DNA of 64,000 bases from Anoplolepis gracilipes (taxonomy: Eukaryota > Arthropoda > Insecta > Hymenoptera > Formicidae), in the NCBI RefSeq assembly GCF_047496725.1, contig NC_132978.1, positions 13,169,501-13,233,500 of the forward strand, given 5' to 3'. Position 1 is the stretch's first letter, and each line of letters begins with the position of its first letter. Below, piece by piece: positions 12,182 through 23,783 of the stretch. A program made the translations under genes and the position numbers. A model generated the notes under the pieces. It searched no databases and was not told where the DNA came from. It worked only from the letters and a program-made list of their open reading frames with translations.

Positions 12182-12669
12182 CTACGCACTCACAAGGTAC
12201 ATGAATTTTTTGTTCCAGTTCGATAAACAAGAATCGAGAACATCGAGATATTCGTCGGATAATAGGAGAGAAATATGCGAAATAAACTGGGAACAAGAAA
12301 ATCGATTCGATCGATTTTTTTCCCATTTTGACATCGTGCTACAAGATCGACATGCGTAGTTATTCAACGTGAATCGCTTCTTCAGGAATCGCGCGGTGAG
12401 CATCCAGACCAGCCAACAGGTACGCGAAAGAATTTCATAATTTGCTGAACTGGCAACATAGCGGCTAACAAGAGCAAAGTTACGATGCTCGCTGGCTCGT
12501 TGAAAACCAATTTTAGCTTGTCGCGAAGCCGCAAGTTCGCAGCAAAAAGTTGCGACCATTGATTAGCTCCAATTTTATAACGCAATCGATATAATGCCGC
12601 GGGCGATATATCTTTCGAATTATTTTTTTTTCCACGTGATATGATCATAAATACTTCATATAAATTCAA
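12182..12669 (-). other. Coding-like minus-strand region, unrecognised
   Basis: GC content rises to that of exons, and two overlapping minus-strand frames stay open. Frame 12382-12669 includes LYRLRYKIGANQWSQLFAAN and a hydrophobic stretch, VTLLLLAAMLPVQQIMKFF, that could be a membrane segment. Frame 12182-12559 continues toward the left end. A frameshift between them could join them, so this may be a decayed gene or two exons. I do not recognise a family, and no clear acceptor or donor brackets the region. Confidence 0.2.
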
Positions 12670-13080
12670 TTTATAGTTATTGAGATTAATTTGATCTATT
12701 CTACGAATTTTTTATAATTTTTTTTTTATTACTATGCGATCTCTTGCGGATATCGAGAAACAAATATTTTGTTTGATTCTACATATATATGCCATGATAT
12801 TTTACATATATATCTCGAGTTTTTTCAATTTAAACAAGAGTTCGAAAGCTTCCATAGTTTCCAGAATTTTTGGACAAATTTGTTATTATAATTTCTTTTA
12901 ATCATTATATATTTTATGACATCGCATTCTTTGTCGCGGCCTCGCTCCTATTTCGGACCAAAGTTCGTCGACTTCAAGTTCGACATTGAATTTTGGTGCT
13001 CGGCAGGTTTTCGTTTCGTAATTCCATCACGTGATTTCATCGCCTGGTTCGTAATGTTAGTTCTATATACAAGCACTTAC

Positions 13081-13171
13081 ATGGGCCGACTAAATGTCTT
13101 ACATACTTCTGATCTCTCTCGTCTATCCAAGCATTCGAATCTCCTATTACGTCTTCGGTTTCTTCATACAT
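13081..13171 (-). other. Exon-like minus-strand ORF ending at a consensus donor
   Basis: An ATG at 13169-13171 (minus strand) opens a 30-codon acidic frame, MYEETEDVIGDSNAWIDERD and onward, which runs into CCCAT|GTAAGTG, a near-perfect 5' splice site. The composition is protein-like. No downstream exon could be matched with confidence; the coding-like block at 12182-12669 lies in the right direction but has no obvious acceptor. It may be the first coding exon of an unknown gene or a chance match. Confidence 0.2.
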
Positions 13172-13424
13172 AGCGTTATCGAATGTATCTCGCTTTTCCC
13201 GTATATATATATATATCCATAATATTAAAGTTTGTGCCAAAGTAGAAATTTGTTTAACATAAAAATTACACACATAAACATCTTACAAATCCTATTACAC
13301 GAGAATATTTTAATAATTAATATTCATACTCTCTTCAAGTCATACGATTGAATGAAAGATATCTTTCCAATTATGACAATTTTATAATATGTATACAGCA
13401 TTAAGGAAATAATTTGGACATATA
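13172..13424. other. AT-rich spacer
   Basis: AT-rich sequence with a short TA tract near 13202-13216. No feature recognised. Confidence 0.5.
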
Positions 13425-13667
13425 TACATATATATATATCTTGAGTTTATCGAAACATGATTCCGGCAGTATCTCATTTATTATAGATTGAATTTAATCT
13501 TTTTAATTTTTAAAAGTATGCGTGAAAAGAAGTTTTGTTTAACAGAAATATAATATATTATACATGTACATATAATATCAGAAATCACTTGATTCTGATA
13601 TCATAATTAATTATCTTTTAATAATTATTTAATCTTACATATGTTGGATTATTTCAACGGCATACTG

Positions 13668-13706
<39 letters not shown>

Positions 13707-13937
13707 CTTAAGTTTATCGAAACTTGATTCCGGCAGTATCGCATTTATTATAGATTGAATTTAATCTTTTTAATTTTTAAAAGTATGCGTGAAGAAAAGT
13801 CTTGTTTAACAGAAATATAATATATTACGTGTACATATAATATCAGAAATCACTCGATTCTGATATCGTAATTAATTATCTTTTAATAATTATTTAATCT
13901 TGCATATGTTGGATGATTTCAACGGCTTACTGAAATT
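13425..13937. repeat. Tandem duplication, period 267 bp
   Basis: Two copies share TTTATCGAAACNTGATTCCG, GCAGTATC, a run through AAAAGTATGCGTGAA, and GATTCTGATATC in the same order, offset by 267 bases. The copies are separated by a (TA)n tract at about 13673-13704. They differ at scattered sites, so the duplication is somewhat older than the 450-bp doublet at 42961. Confidence 0.85.
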
Positions 13938-14029
13938 AAATTCGCGACATGGCCGCATTTGATGTTGGCTTTGTATCGTGTCTGTATACGTATACGTACG
14001 GTGAGATTGCTTTATACGAATCTACCAAC

Positions 14030-14580
14030 GAAAGAGATATCGCACGGATTTCTCGGTGCCCGCGCGCGCGCGCTCGCGTGCATGGTATACGCTCAAGACC
14101 TTCACCGTGGAGATCTTGAACCATAAGCCGGCGCACCGCGAGACCGGTACCAAGATGGCGACCATGGCCGAGGAACGAGCGAGTCGCAGCCTCGACGGCG
14201 ATTGTGTAATGGCGGCTCGAGTCTCTCTCGAGCTCCACAAGAGAGGTGAATGTCCTGCGAGGCTCGTGCCCCCCTCTCCTCATCTTCTGCATAGCCTCTT
14301 CTCGCTCGTGCCCCCCCCCCACCCCTCTCTCTCCCTCTCTCCCTCTCTCCCTCTTAACTCTTTTTCTCTCTCGCGGACTCGTCTTTATCCTCGCTACCAC
14401 GGGACGACGAATGTTAGCCGAAGCTAGCGAAGGCTACGAAACTCGTCGAAGCAAACAAGTGCGCTACCGACTGACGTGGAACCTCATTTCGGCTAGGTGT
14501 CATCGCCCTCGCGTAGGTAAACAACATTTATACCGCGGCCCCGGTTTTCCTTCTCCCCCTATCTAATTCTGGTCCGCAGG
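14030..14580. promoter_or_regulatory. GC-rich island with Pho/YY1-like AAGATGGCG motif
   Basis: A sharp CpG-rich island (CGCGCGCGCG at about 14062) contains AAGATGGCGACCATGG at about 14153-14168, which matches the YY1/Pho core GCCAT on the reverse strand. A C-rich and CT-rich tract follows at about 14310-14355. Both strands have overlapping open frames, as expected from composition. It may be a TATA-less promoter or a regulatory element. I cannot assign a transcript. Confidence 0.3.
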
Positions 14581-15056
14581 ATGTTCATGATTTTAAACGT
14601 AAATGAGATGGGCGAAATCTTCCTGCGTTCTTTTATGCTTCTTTTCGCTGTAATATTTTTTCGCGAAAATCGGACGAAAACATTGCGCGCAGAACTTGAC
14701 GATTCGAAACAGATTTATAAGTTTATTTACTCCTTTTCTTATCGCGAATGCATCGACATTCAATTACGTCGTAATCTGTATCGTATTATCCTTATCTTAT
14801 GCAATCTCGTTGCATCATCGCCGGTTCTTACGTTAAACTGTGATTATTTTCATCATCGGCGCCAATCGACGCATACGACGAGATACATTGATCTTTACGT
14901 TGTAACTTGACCTCTACACGTGTCTGACCCGAGGAAAATCAATCACGCAATTTTTCAGCGATTGAGTTTCGCGTACGCATTTTACAAAGCAAATGCGGCC
15001 ATTCGCTCTTTAAACGCATCGTTTTTAGATTTGATTGATTATAAACATAAATAGTA
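14581..15056. other. Spacer, no supported gene
   Basis: The + strand frame 14581-14910 (ATG start, 109 codons) is open but AT-influenced, with Phe/Ile/Tyr-rich composition and no family likeness. Nothing else seen. Confidence 0.4.
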
Positions 15057-15058
15057 TA

Positions 15059-15310
15059 CAGGATGTCCGGTAATTACAGCCCCATCTCTCTAGGGCTGAT
15101 GGAGCAAGTCAAACTGAACATAAAAATCCTGTACCATTTTGCGATTTTCGCAATAATTATTAAAATTTTATATTAATATTAAATAAAATTTAATATTAAT
15201 ATTTTAATAATTATTGCGCAAATCGCAAAATGGTAGAGGACTTTTCTATTCTCGGTTTGACGTACTCTATCTGCTCATGAAAAATCGGGCGATTATTACC
15301 GGACACCCTG
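15059..15310. mobile_element. Mariner-type foldback MITE, about 252 bp
   Basis: The ends are CAGGATGTCCGGTAATTA and its inverse TTACCGGACACCCTG, each bounded by TA (15057-15058 and 15311-15312). The centre is a second strong hairpin: CATTTTGCGATTTTCGCAAT pairs with the sequence around 15213-15235. The whole element can fold on itself. TA flanks suggest mobilisation by a Tc1/mariner-type transposase. Confidence 0.8.
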
Positions 15311-15367
15311 TACATGGAAAGTACATTTTTTTCGAATACATACGTGCGATCCTTAAATTAAGTAAAG

Positions 15368-15393
15368 TTTTTTTTTTTTTTTTTTTTTTTTTT
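15368..15393. repeat. Poly-T run, 26 bases
   Basis: Uninterrupted T run just right of the mariner-type foldback element. Similar runs recur at 17211-17236, 18959-18993, 35278-35301, 48997-49023, 51703-51731 and 56930-56954. Confidence 0.9.
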
Positions 15394-16731
15394 GTAAACA
15401 TTTAACGGCATTGTTTAAAAAGGCTGAGAAAAAAGCCGGCGTCTATCGTAACGATATGCTGTAATACTGTTATTGATGATGACATTCATTCAACGAATAA
15501 CAATGCTGGAAAATAGCCTTCGGTGACGATGAAAAACAGCGGATCGCACAAAATGGCGCCGGTGCGTTTCACGGCATGGAATCTGATATTACCTCACCAT
15601 AGCCGCGGCAGTGACAGTGGCCTTCTCTCTTCCGTTCCCCTTTTTCTCCTCTCTAGTCTTTTCTTCATCCGTTTACTTCTGTCAAGCCCCCCTTTTCCGT
15701 TTTACCGATGGCCGAACGTGTTACGTTGCCATGAGAAAATTATACTAATTGTAAGCGCTAATTACAGTAGGTTCCTGGTGGTAACCATTCCGAAAAAACC
15801 TCGAACGAAACATCTTCCACATGTGAGCTAAGATATTTTAATATATGTATAATATACATTCGTAATTTGTAGAACAATTGCTTTTATGTAATATTTATTC
15901 ACAAGCATTCTTGATTCACACTCGAAATCATTCTGAATCTCCTGTTGTCATTAATTAAAATTGTAATTAACTAAAAGCTAGAAAAAACAAAAATGTCTTT
16001 AAAACACACATCAAAGAATAAAAAAAATAATTTTCTCTCGAAATATTAGTGCTTTCTTTTACAGATAACGATTGAAAAATCAAAGGTTTGCATAATTTAA
16101 TAATTTTTGTATTTATTTGCAACAATGACAACACTAATAATTCAATCTGTCTTGAGAAACGTAATAGCGCGTTGCAGATGAGAAATGATACTCCATATTG
16201 ACGTTTTCGGTATGAAAAGAATTCGAACGCTCGTCTTGACTTGGTGACTCACACAAGTGTGCCATGCGTGAACCGCAAGCTCGATGAAATAATCACCTCA
16301 TCAATATTTAAAAGCGCGTATCTTACTATGAAAATTGTGTCATATTCTCCACGCGATTACGTTGCACATTTCGCGAGATATATGTGCATGTATATATATA
16401 TATATATATATATATATGCATATTCGCGTCATCCTTATGGCCGGGAAATAAAATGTCCCGCGTAAATTTACGAGTCGAAATGTCAGACCGTGAAACGCGT
16501 GTAAAGCTACAGCCATCATTCGCGATATGTTAATCCTGTTTCGGAGAGCGACATTATGTACATTATTCATGTACCAGGTTGAACGGCAAAGGACAAACAG
16601 TTCCGTGCACGCGATTGTACTTCCTTCCGATTAACCGACAAAGGAATCGTTTATAGGATCTTAATTGGACGAGTTATTGGAGAGAATTCGAGATAATCAA
16701 ATGAATTTGTTAGTAAAAAGCCTCCATAAAA
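15394..16731. other. Spacer with small GC-rich patch at 15520-15740
   Basis: The patch holds AAAATGGCGCC at about 15550, similar to the motif in the 14 kb island, plus a CT-rich stretch. The frame 15523-15831 runs through it without recognisable domains. A (TA)n tract lies at about 16389-16418. The rest is AT-rich and empty. Confidence 0.4.
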
Positions 16732-16906
16732 ATTAAAAATAGTAAAAGTGTGGTACCAAGGCGTAAAAGTGCCGTAAGAATATGTATAATATAAATTACA
16801 AATAAGTTATTTATTACAAATTAAATTAAGCATACAAAAAAATTACACTGTCGAACCGCAATTAAACATTTTACTATTTAATTACCACACTTTTACTATT
16901 TTTAAT
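16732..16906. mobile_element. Short inverted-repeat element, 175 bp
   Basis: ATTAAAAATAGTAAAAGTGT at the left end is exactly mirrored by ACACTTTTACTATTTTTAAT at the right end (24-bp perfect terminal inverted repeats). A partial relative with the internal block GTACCAAGGCGT lies at 50640-50790. Target duplications are not clear. It is a small MITE. Confidence 0.75.
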
Positions 16907-17205
16907 CAAATGACTTTCGCAAAAAAGATATGTTATAAAATGCAATCTTTCTGTCTTTAATTCTTCAAACAATTTAACCGCACGTACAATTTTTTAATTC
17001 TTATACGTATCTAAGAAAAGTTTAGTATGAAAATCTTAATATTAAATATTAAATGAAGGAAAGAAAACGATTTTATCAGCAAGAGCAAACGCGGCGTAGA
17101 AACGAGATGAACAAAGTTGATGTAATTGTTGACAAAGTTTACAAAGCAGGTATAAAAATTAAAATATTCATAAGCTTATTAATACAGATTTGTGTAAAAG
17201 ATTTA

Positions 17206-17236
<31 letters not shown>

Positions 17237-17540
17237 CGGAACTATATTTTGAAATATTTTTCGCAAAGTTAAACTGACAACCATACATAAGTCTTATACA
17301 TGTATATAAATATTTTAGTAAAATTAAGCTTTGTGAATTAGATGATACTAAAATATACATAAAAATAAACGCAGCCTAAGACTTTGTTAATAATTTTCAT
17401 TCTTGAAGCTAAAATTGAGAAAAGAATTGTTTGCAATTTAAAAATGACAATTTCGAGAATTAAGAGAAAAAGTAGAAGAATTTTAGATAATTAAGGATAT
17501 TTTATAGAACGAGGGAGGAGAAGAGTAGAGCGAGAAAATA
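16907..17540. other. AT-rich spacer
   Basis: AT-rich with a 26-base T run at 17211-17236. The short frames at 17053-17360 run through that homopolymer and are not credible genes. Confidence 0.5.
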
Positions 17541-18130
17541 AATTCCTCGCGGGTCGATTCTTGCCAAATACGTAATCGCATGGTGCGGGCCGGATCCCGT
17601 GGGACGCGGGGATGCGAAAAACGCTGCGGTAAGTACGAATACCGAGAGAGGACTCTCGAGGGAAAGAAACGGGATCAGAAGGTCACTGCTGAGCACAAGC
17701 GCGCAGTTTCCTCTTGATGCTCGCCTCGTTAAAGATCGCCGGAGGGTCGGATTCCCTCGCACCCCGTCCCAGCACTCTCCCCTTCCTTCCTCCGGGGAGC
17801 CTGGCCCGTCCAAGTCGTTCGCGCCGCATGCGAATCCCGCGGGCGCGAGCGGTGCGTTCCTCCTCCTCGGCGTGCCACGCGGTAGGTGGGTGTGTAGGAC
17901 ATAGCGGACTCCTGCAGTCAAGGACACGTTCCGCTTGCCCACACAATCGCGTCTCACATTCACCGTCTCACTCTCCGTCCCTTCCCTTCCCTTCCCTTCC
18001 CTTCCCTTCCCTTCCCTTTCCTTCTCCGTCGCGTTGCCTTCAGCACGTACGTACCATATACACACATGCGTGTGCGTAAGCGTGAACGTCGATTTGCTCG
18101 GTCTCGTTCGCTCGTGTGAGAAATAAAGTT
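17541..18130. promoter_or_regulatory. GC-rich island with strong 5' splice site at 17628
   Basis: CpG-rich sequence includes CGCTGCG|GTAAGTACG, where the GT is at 17629-17630 on the + strand. It is one of the best donor matches in the window. Together these suggest a promoter with a short 5' exon ending at 17628. Open frames on both strands (17502-18065 minus; 17599-17904, 17714-18079 plus) are mutually overlapping and carry Arg/Pro/Ser-rich or repeat-coded sequence, so I do not call them genes. A distal first exon of a downstream gene such as ovo is possible but unproven. Confidence 0.3.
17979..18018. repeat. (CTTCC)n microsatellite
   Basis: About eight pentamer units inside the GC-rich island. 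Confidence 0.85.
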
Positions 18131-18369
18131 TATCCTTTTAAAAAGAAATGATTACAGATTTTTTTTTTTTTCATTTTTTACGAGGACAATAAAATTGTGT
18201 CATTTTAATAAAATCGAGAAAAAAATTAGAGATTAATATAGTTAGATTTTTTTTTAAATTAAAATTCTATTTCTTTGCGAGTCTTCGTTTCTTTATTAAT
18301 TTTACGATGATAAAAGGATTGAGTTTAGATGTCATTGTAATTCAAAATTTTGTCAGCAAATTTTCTCTC

Positions 18370-18580
18370 GTTGTACATTCGAAACGTGCCAGGGATAAAC
18401 CTATTTTCCTCTGGTGAAACGGTGTCACGTGACCCGTATCCGCTCGCGTCCTTCGTATTATCGTAATGCGAATAGAATTACCATTTACCTGGCATATATT
18501 ACGAAGTTGCGAAGCAAATATGCCGATTGCCTTCAGGGACACGTTTACCCTCTATCCTGTTAGCGGGCAAAGAATGCCGG

Positions 18581-18611
<31 letters not shown>

Positions 18612-18840
18612 CGCGCTCTCTCGCATTGGCGAAGGATTCTCACGACGTCGCTTCGCTGCCTCGAAGACTCGAAGATCCCGATCGTTCTCGGATCCATTAA
18701 AACGAGTCGGCGGCGAGCGCGACAAAAGGACTCGCGGTCATCCGTTGCGCGAAATACCATGCAATTTCGTGGCGAATCACGTTCGCCGATTCTTTTTTTC
18801 CGTTCCCGCATCCTTAGGCGAAACATTACTGCTCCACGGA
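18370..18840. other. GC-rich island with (GA)n tract
   Basis: CpG-rich sequence containing a (GA)14 tract at 18584-18611. The frame 18466-18909 passes through the repeat as alternating Glu and Arg. It shows no recognised domain. Confidence 0.35.
18584..18611. repeat. (GA)n microsatellite
   Basis: Fourteen GA units, a potential GAGA-factor target, within a GC-rich island. Confidence 0.9.
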
Positions 18841-18955
18841 CGTACGTATATATATATATATATAGCAACATTAAGGTTCCTGTTTCCTCGCATCCGTATT
18901 AAAGTGTGAAGCGCGTAACACAAAAGACAATTGTCAAGTATACTTTTTATCAATC

Positions 18956-18958
<3 letters not shown>

Positions 18959-18993
<35 letters not shown>
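18959..18993. repeat. Poly-T run, 35 bases
   Basis: Second-longest homopolymer in the window. No retroposon body can be seen beside it. Confidence 0.9.
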
Positions 18994-18996
<3 letters not shown>

Positions 18997-19923
18997 GCGT
19001 TGACAGACGAAGAAAATGAAATTTTATTTTTCATAAAGTTTATTTCGACATATTTCGCAAGAAAAATATTTACATGATTTCTTGCTTCATAATTCAATAT
19101 AATTGCGATGAGGAGAGTCTTGAGCAGTCTTCCGAAGAACCTACACCCGTGATCCGTACTGTGTAGTTCATTATATCGCAAATTATCGCGAAACTTTTAT
19201 TATGATTCAATTTAAGCTGTACATATATATAGAACGTTAATTGGCTAATTGGCACGAGCATGCTTGAGGAGATAGGTTATTATAAGATGAATATACATGA
19301 GAAATTAATCAAAAGCTATTATGTTTTTTTATCTTTATTATACGAACATCTTTCCGCGTAAACATGTTAATAATCCATATCACTTTGATTTAAAGCAGAA
19401 TTTTTCATTGAAAAAGGACAGCAATTCTCGATAATCGATCTTGATACAAAATAATTTTTCTGCTCATTGTATATTTTATTTTAAATATTTAATATAAAAA
19501 TAGTTATGAGAGTGAGACGCAAAGAATTATGCGTTTATTGATTCAAGATTTCATTAATTTTAAAAAGGACCATTAGATCCTGTAATTAAAATGATATTCA
19601 AACTTTACGTTGAAGTGCACTCTTAATAATTACCGAGTTGGAATAAAAATAACTTAATGCTTAAGCATAAACATATGATGCAAGAAACTGCTCGTAATGC
19701 ATCATTATTAATGCGTATGAATTTAACAATAAATTGAAAGAGACACATATTTCGATGGCAACGTTCGAAACTTGAAGAGATAATAGCGTTGTTAATTTTT
19801 ATCGGTCAAACAAACTTTTCTTCAACATTGCATAATTTTATTTTTATTGTTACCACGTATATAAAAAATTTGACAATTTACGATCGAGATTTACGGGAAA
19901 AGACTCGGCGAGCAAAAGAAATG
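18994..19923. other. AT-rich spacer
   Basis: No gene, RNA or recurring repeat seen. Confidence 0.5.
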
Positions 19924-19925
19924 TA

Positions 19926-20485
19926 GGGTAAACTAGGGTATGATGGCTATAGGCTGTAATTTTTTCAATAATCGCTACATAGTGAGCTTTTTTAGCTTCA
20001 TTATCAAAGATAATCGATATTTACAGTAGTTTATGCGCGTACTTTATTCGAAAGAACGATATTGTAAATCTTATATCATATTTTTATTTTTGACTTCCTC
20101 TGCAAAGTTTTTCATTTGTCCACTAAAAACTGTTATAACGTCGAATAAATTACAGTTAAGCTATCGTAATCGACGTTAGACACATTATAAAGATATGTAA
20201 ATTGTTGTATATGATCTATAATTTTTATTTTTCTTTTCACTATGTTTTTATAAATATTATATGGCCATCTTTTCCTTAAAAGTTGGGTAAGATGACCAAT
20301 GCTTATGTCGCACTATTTTGATAATATAAAATTTCTATTAAATATTTTCCTTTTAATTTCGATAATATTACGTAATTTAAACTTCAGGGAAGATATAATA
20401 TGCCAAGCGCTATTTTAAAATAACAAAAATAAAAGTATGTTTTTTGCATTTTCAAAAACTATGGCCATCTTACCCGAGTTTACCC
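19926..20485. mobile_element. TA-flanked MITE, copy 2 of 2 (560 bp)
   Basis: Same family and orientation as 6517-7073. It begins GGGTAAACTAGGG and ends CGAGTTTACCC, with TA on each side (19924-19925 and 20486-20487). Internal sequence agrees across the whole length apart from small indels and substitutions, for example a short deletion near 20020. No coding capacity. Confidence 0.85.
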
Positions 20486-20690
20486 TATCTCTTTTGAAAC
20501 GATAGAAATAGACTCCTGGATAGATTGATTATTTTATCAATATATAGTACAATAATACGGACTTTGTTGACAGTGCATTATTACCGTAACAGAATATATT
20601 GGAATATCATTATCGATGTAACATTGTAGAAGTAATAACTCGATGGAGAATAGACAGAAATAATCGTGGATTAAAGCGAAGAAAGAATGG
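20486..20690. other. AT-rich spacer
   Basis: No feature recognised. Confidence 0.4.
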
Positions 20691-21250
20691 CGTCACGCAC
20701 AGGAGTATATACGAGGCTCGTAAAGAAGGAACAGTGGAGAAGAGAGAGGAGAGACGAAGGAGGAGGAGGAGGAGAAGGAGAGGAAGACGAGAAGCGATCG
20801 GCAGAGGAATAGGACTTTAAGGAGCGAAGAAAGAGAGAAGGGGCAGAGGAAGTGAAGCGAATTAGCGAAGGTATACGACCGAAAAGGAGGCCACGATCGT
20901 TCGAGTAAACAAGTGTCTTGTCCGAGAGACCAGTTCCACCTTCTCCTCCTCCTTCTTCTCCCTTGTTCTTGGTTTGCGAGTCCTGTCGCCGTGGCCTTTA
21001 ACGCGCGAGCGGTAATCGGTTTCAGAAGTACCCGCGTTATCATTCCGGATGCCGTTGATCGCGACGTGAAATTCTCAAGGCACGAAACGGATATGTATCG
21101 AAGTAGCCAGGCCAGTGCTACTTGTCAAAAGAGAGACTCGCAACTCTGGATGGATGGAAATAACGAAACTTGAATACTCGCGACCGTGAAAGACTGACGG
21201 CAACAAAGCTGCCATTGTGTCTGCACACGGAAAATCGCGCGTCCACTGTC
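20691..21250. other. Purine-rich then GC-rich island
   Basis: A run of AGG and AGA triplets (about 20745-20800) leads into a CT-rich segment and CpG-rich sequence (about 20985-21130). The frame 20913-21173 (ATG start, 86 codons) crosses it and includes VIGFRSTRVIIPDAVDRDVK, which is protein-like but unrecognised. It could be a promoter or exon; evidence is weak. Confidence 0.25.
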
Positions 21251-22117
21251 ATATAAATTATATTTTTTTTCCCCTTTATTCTTTTTTTCGAAAGAATGTA
21301 CTCTCTCTCGCTTTTCATATTCGTTATGTTAAAAGAAAAAAAAATTTGCCGTCTAAAATGTCGCGTTTCTCATAAAGAAATAAAAGATCTCTTTTAGATC
21401 GAGATTCGAATTTTAATATATATATTATATAATATTTTAATATATAATATATAATGACTCATCTCTAGTAATATAACGGCCGCGGATGCAAGAATCGCTT
21501 GTGATTCATCTAACATCTGTTATGAATTCAAGATTCAAACGCTTAAATCACAACATCGAGTGGTTATTTATATATTACATCATAGAGCAGTAGTAAAAAA
21601 TATCAATTACCTTTTTACTGTAATTTTTATGATATTTATAAAAGCTATTCACACATGGCATCTCGTTATATGTGTGTATAAGAAGCAAACTTTTTCAAAA
21701 CGCACAGATGTTTAATATCTCTCTTGAAATTCCAATTGTATAACGAGAAAATATATCTTTAACGAATATAATCGATCCAATCTTAATCCGTTATACATTA
21801 TAATTTAAGATTTCGTTCTGTCAAGGTCAGAGAATTGAATCGCAGAATTGAATCATTATACGGTTAATGAAAGTGCGCAGAAAAACCTTCGACATGAAAA
21901 GTAAATGAAGAAAAAAGTCTAGTCATTGCAGTTCTATGCATTTCGTCTCTTGATCGTTCAACGTCTCTCTCTATCTCTCTCTCAAGATCAAGGCTTGTGA
22001 TATTAGCATAATTGCCGCATAGGAAAACAATCTGGATTAGCGTCGAGCATATATACACATAATGCCGAGTGCACGGAAACGATGCACGTGTTTGCACAGT
22101 AGATATAATCTGCATGT

Positions 22118-22170
<53 letters not shown>

Positions 22171-23284
22171 GCGTATATATTTTACATTATACCAGTCGAC
22201 CAGATCGAACGGCCTGCCGATCGAGCCCGGTCATGTGAGTCAGTAAGACATTTGCTCTGCATGCCACACCCGGCACCCGGAATGCATTGTGTGCATTCCG
22301 TGTCGCGTTATAATGTCGGATGACACGTTCAAGGATTTGTGCCGACTTTTCCTGTAGAGTCGTCTCGCATAATGAGATCCAAATCACTGATTATCATTTT
22401 CGATTTGAAAGATACCCTGAAGAAATTCAAATTTTTGTACAAGTGCTCTGTTTTAATGCTTATTTAATTCTTGAAATAAATTATGTCGCGTCATTAAAAC
22501 CGCAATTTTGATTAATTTTAAGATTAATTCTTTGTGTTTTAATAGATATAATATTTGAGATCCGTCTAAATAAATTTAATGTTACATGTTGGAAGCTATC
22601 GATAAATAGACAAATATAAAATATGTTTTCTAAACTGACGGAGATTTTGTATGATAATTAAATACTATTTAAAAAAATGAACGTCGTGTAATAAATATCG
22701 ACACTGAATACGCTAGGATATACTAGGTATCAATTTTAATATCTCGTATATTAGTATGGATATGAAATATTCCATGACAGAGGAACCTTGAACTACTTGA
22801 AGCTAAATAGTAGTTAATTTAATTTCTTATTTTATATATTTTTTATATTAAGTAATAAAATACCAGCTTTGAGCCAATCAGCGCGAACGACAGGTTATCG
22901 TTCAACGTTATTAAATCACAGGATTTTATGCAAAATCCAGCTATAACAGGATTCTTCCCGTGTACATTTAGGAAGTGAAAAAAATAAACCGATTTAAATT
23001 CTGTAAGAATTTCTCGGCGCACACATATTGCGAGTTTAATACAAAAATATTGTTCAAACAAGCAACGTAAATTTCTTAAAAATTAATTTTTCTTTTTTTC
23101 TTTGCGAAAATTGAAACGTGCATAGGGCACATATTTTATTTGGTATATTTATCAAGAAATAGATTCTCATTTTTTGAGAATTCTCTAATCCTTCTTTACC
23201 TCCCTAAAGAGAAAAAATGTCGGGGCGAATTATATTCGAAATATGAAAAATTAGTAATAAATTGATATCGTTAGTGATGAAATG
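21251..23284. other. AT-rich spacer with (TA)n tract
   Basis: A (TA)n tract at about 22120-22164 is the main landmark. Short frames at 21864-22511 have no domains. Nothing else seen. Confidence 0.5.
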
Positions 23285-23569
23285 ATTCGGAAGGTTTGAT
23301 ATTTAAGCGACCAAACTGGCAGAATTAAGCTTAAATTATTTATTAAAAGTTAAAAATTCATTAAAAAATTAAAGAGTTGTGAGTTAAACGTCACACACAC
23401 ACACACACACGTTCAAAAGTAGACATAATTAATTTTTTAACGTCTTGAAAGACTTGAAAAGGACTTGAACCAAAGATCGAAACGTTATGAAAAGCTTGTT
23501 CTAACTTTTAATAAATGAATTAAGCTTAATTCTGTCAGTTTGGTCGCTTAAATATCAAACCTTCTGAAT
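23285..23569. mobile_element. Foldback element with about 60-bp inverted ends
   Basis: ATTCGGAAGGTTTGATATTT at the left is mirrored at the right end (about 23510-23569), continuing through GCGACCAAACTGGCAGAATT and AAGCTTAA. The interior holds a (CA)n tract at about 23393-23410. No target duplication is obvious. Confidence 0.8.
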
Positions 23570-23783
23570 ATTAAAAATATTGTTTTTTTTTTTTTTTTAT
23601 TGTAGAATTATCATTTTTATTCCATTCGTATTTTTAAGTCACCTCTCTCGCAAAAATCTTGCGATAAGACATATCTGTCCTATGCTCGAATCGACACAAT
23701 GTTGTTCTGGATTTGTATAAATTCTAACGATATCTCGACTCGATCGCAAGACCCTGATTCTAATCGCGCATGTATGTGCAATT

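Noticed and set aside
17502..18065. 187-codon minus frame
   Set aside because: Lies in a GC island with open frames in both directions and reads a CTTCC repeat as Gly/Lys/Glu-rich text; no domain.
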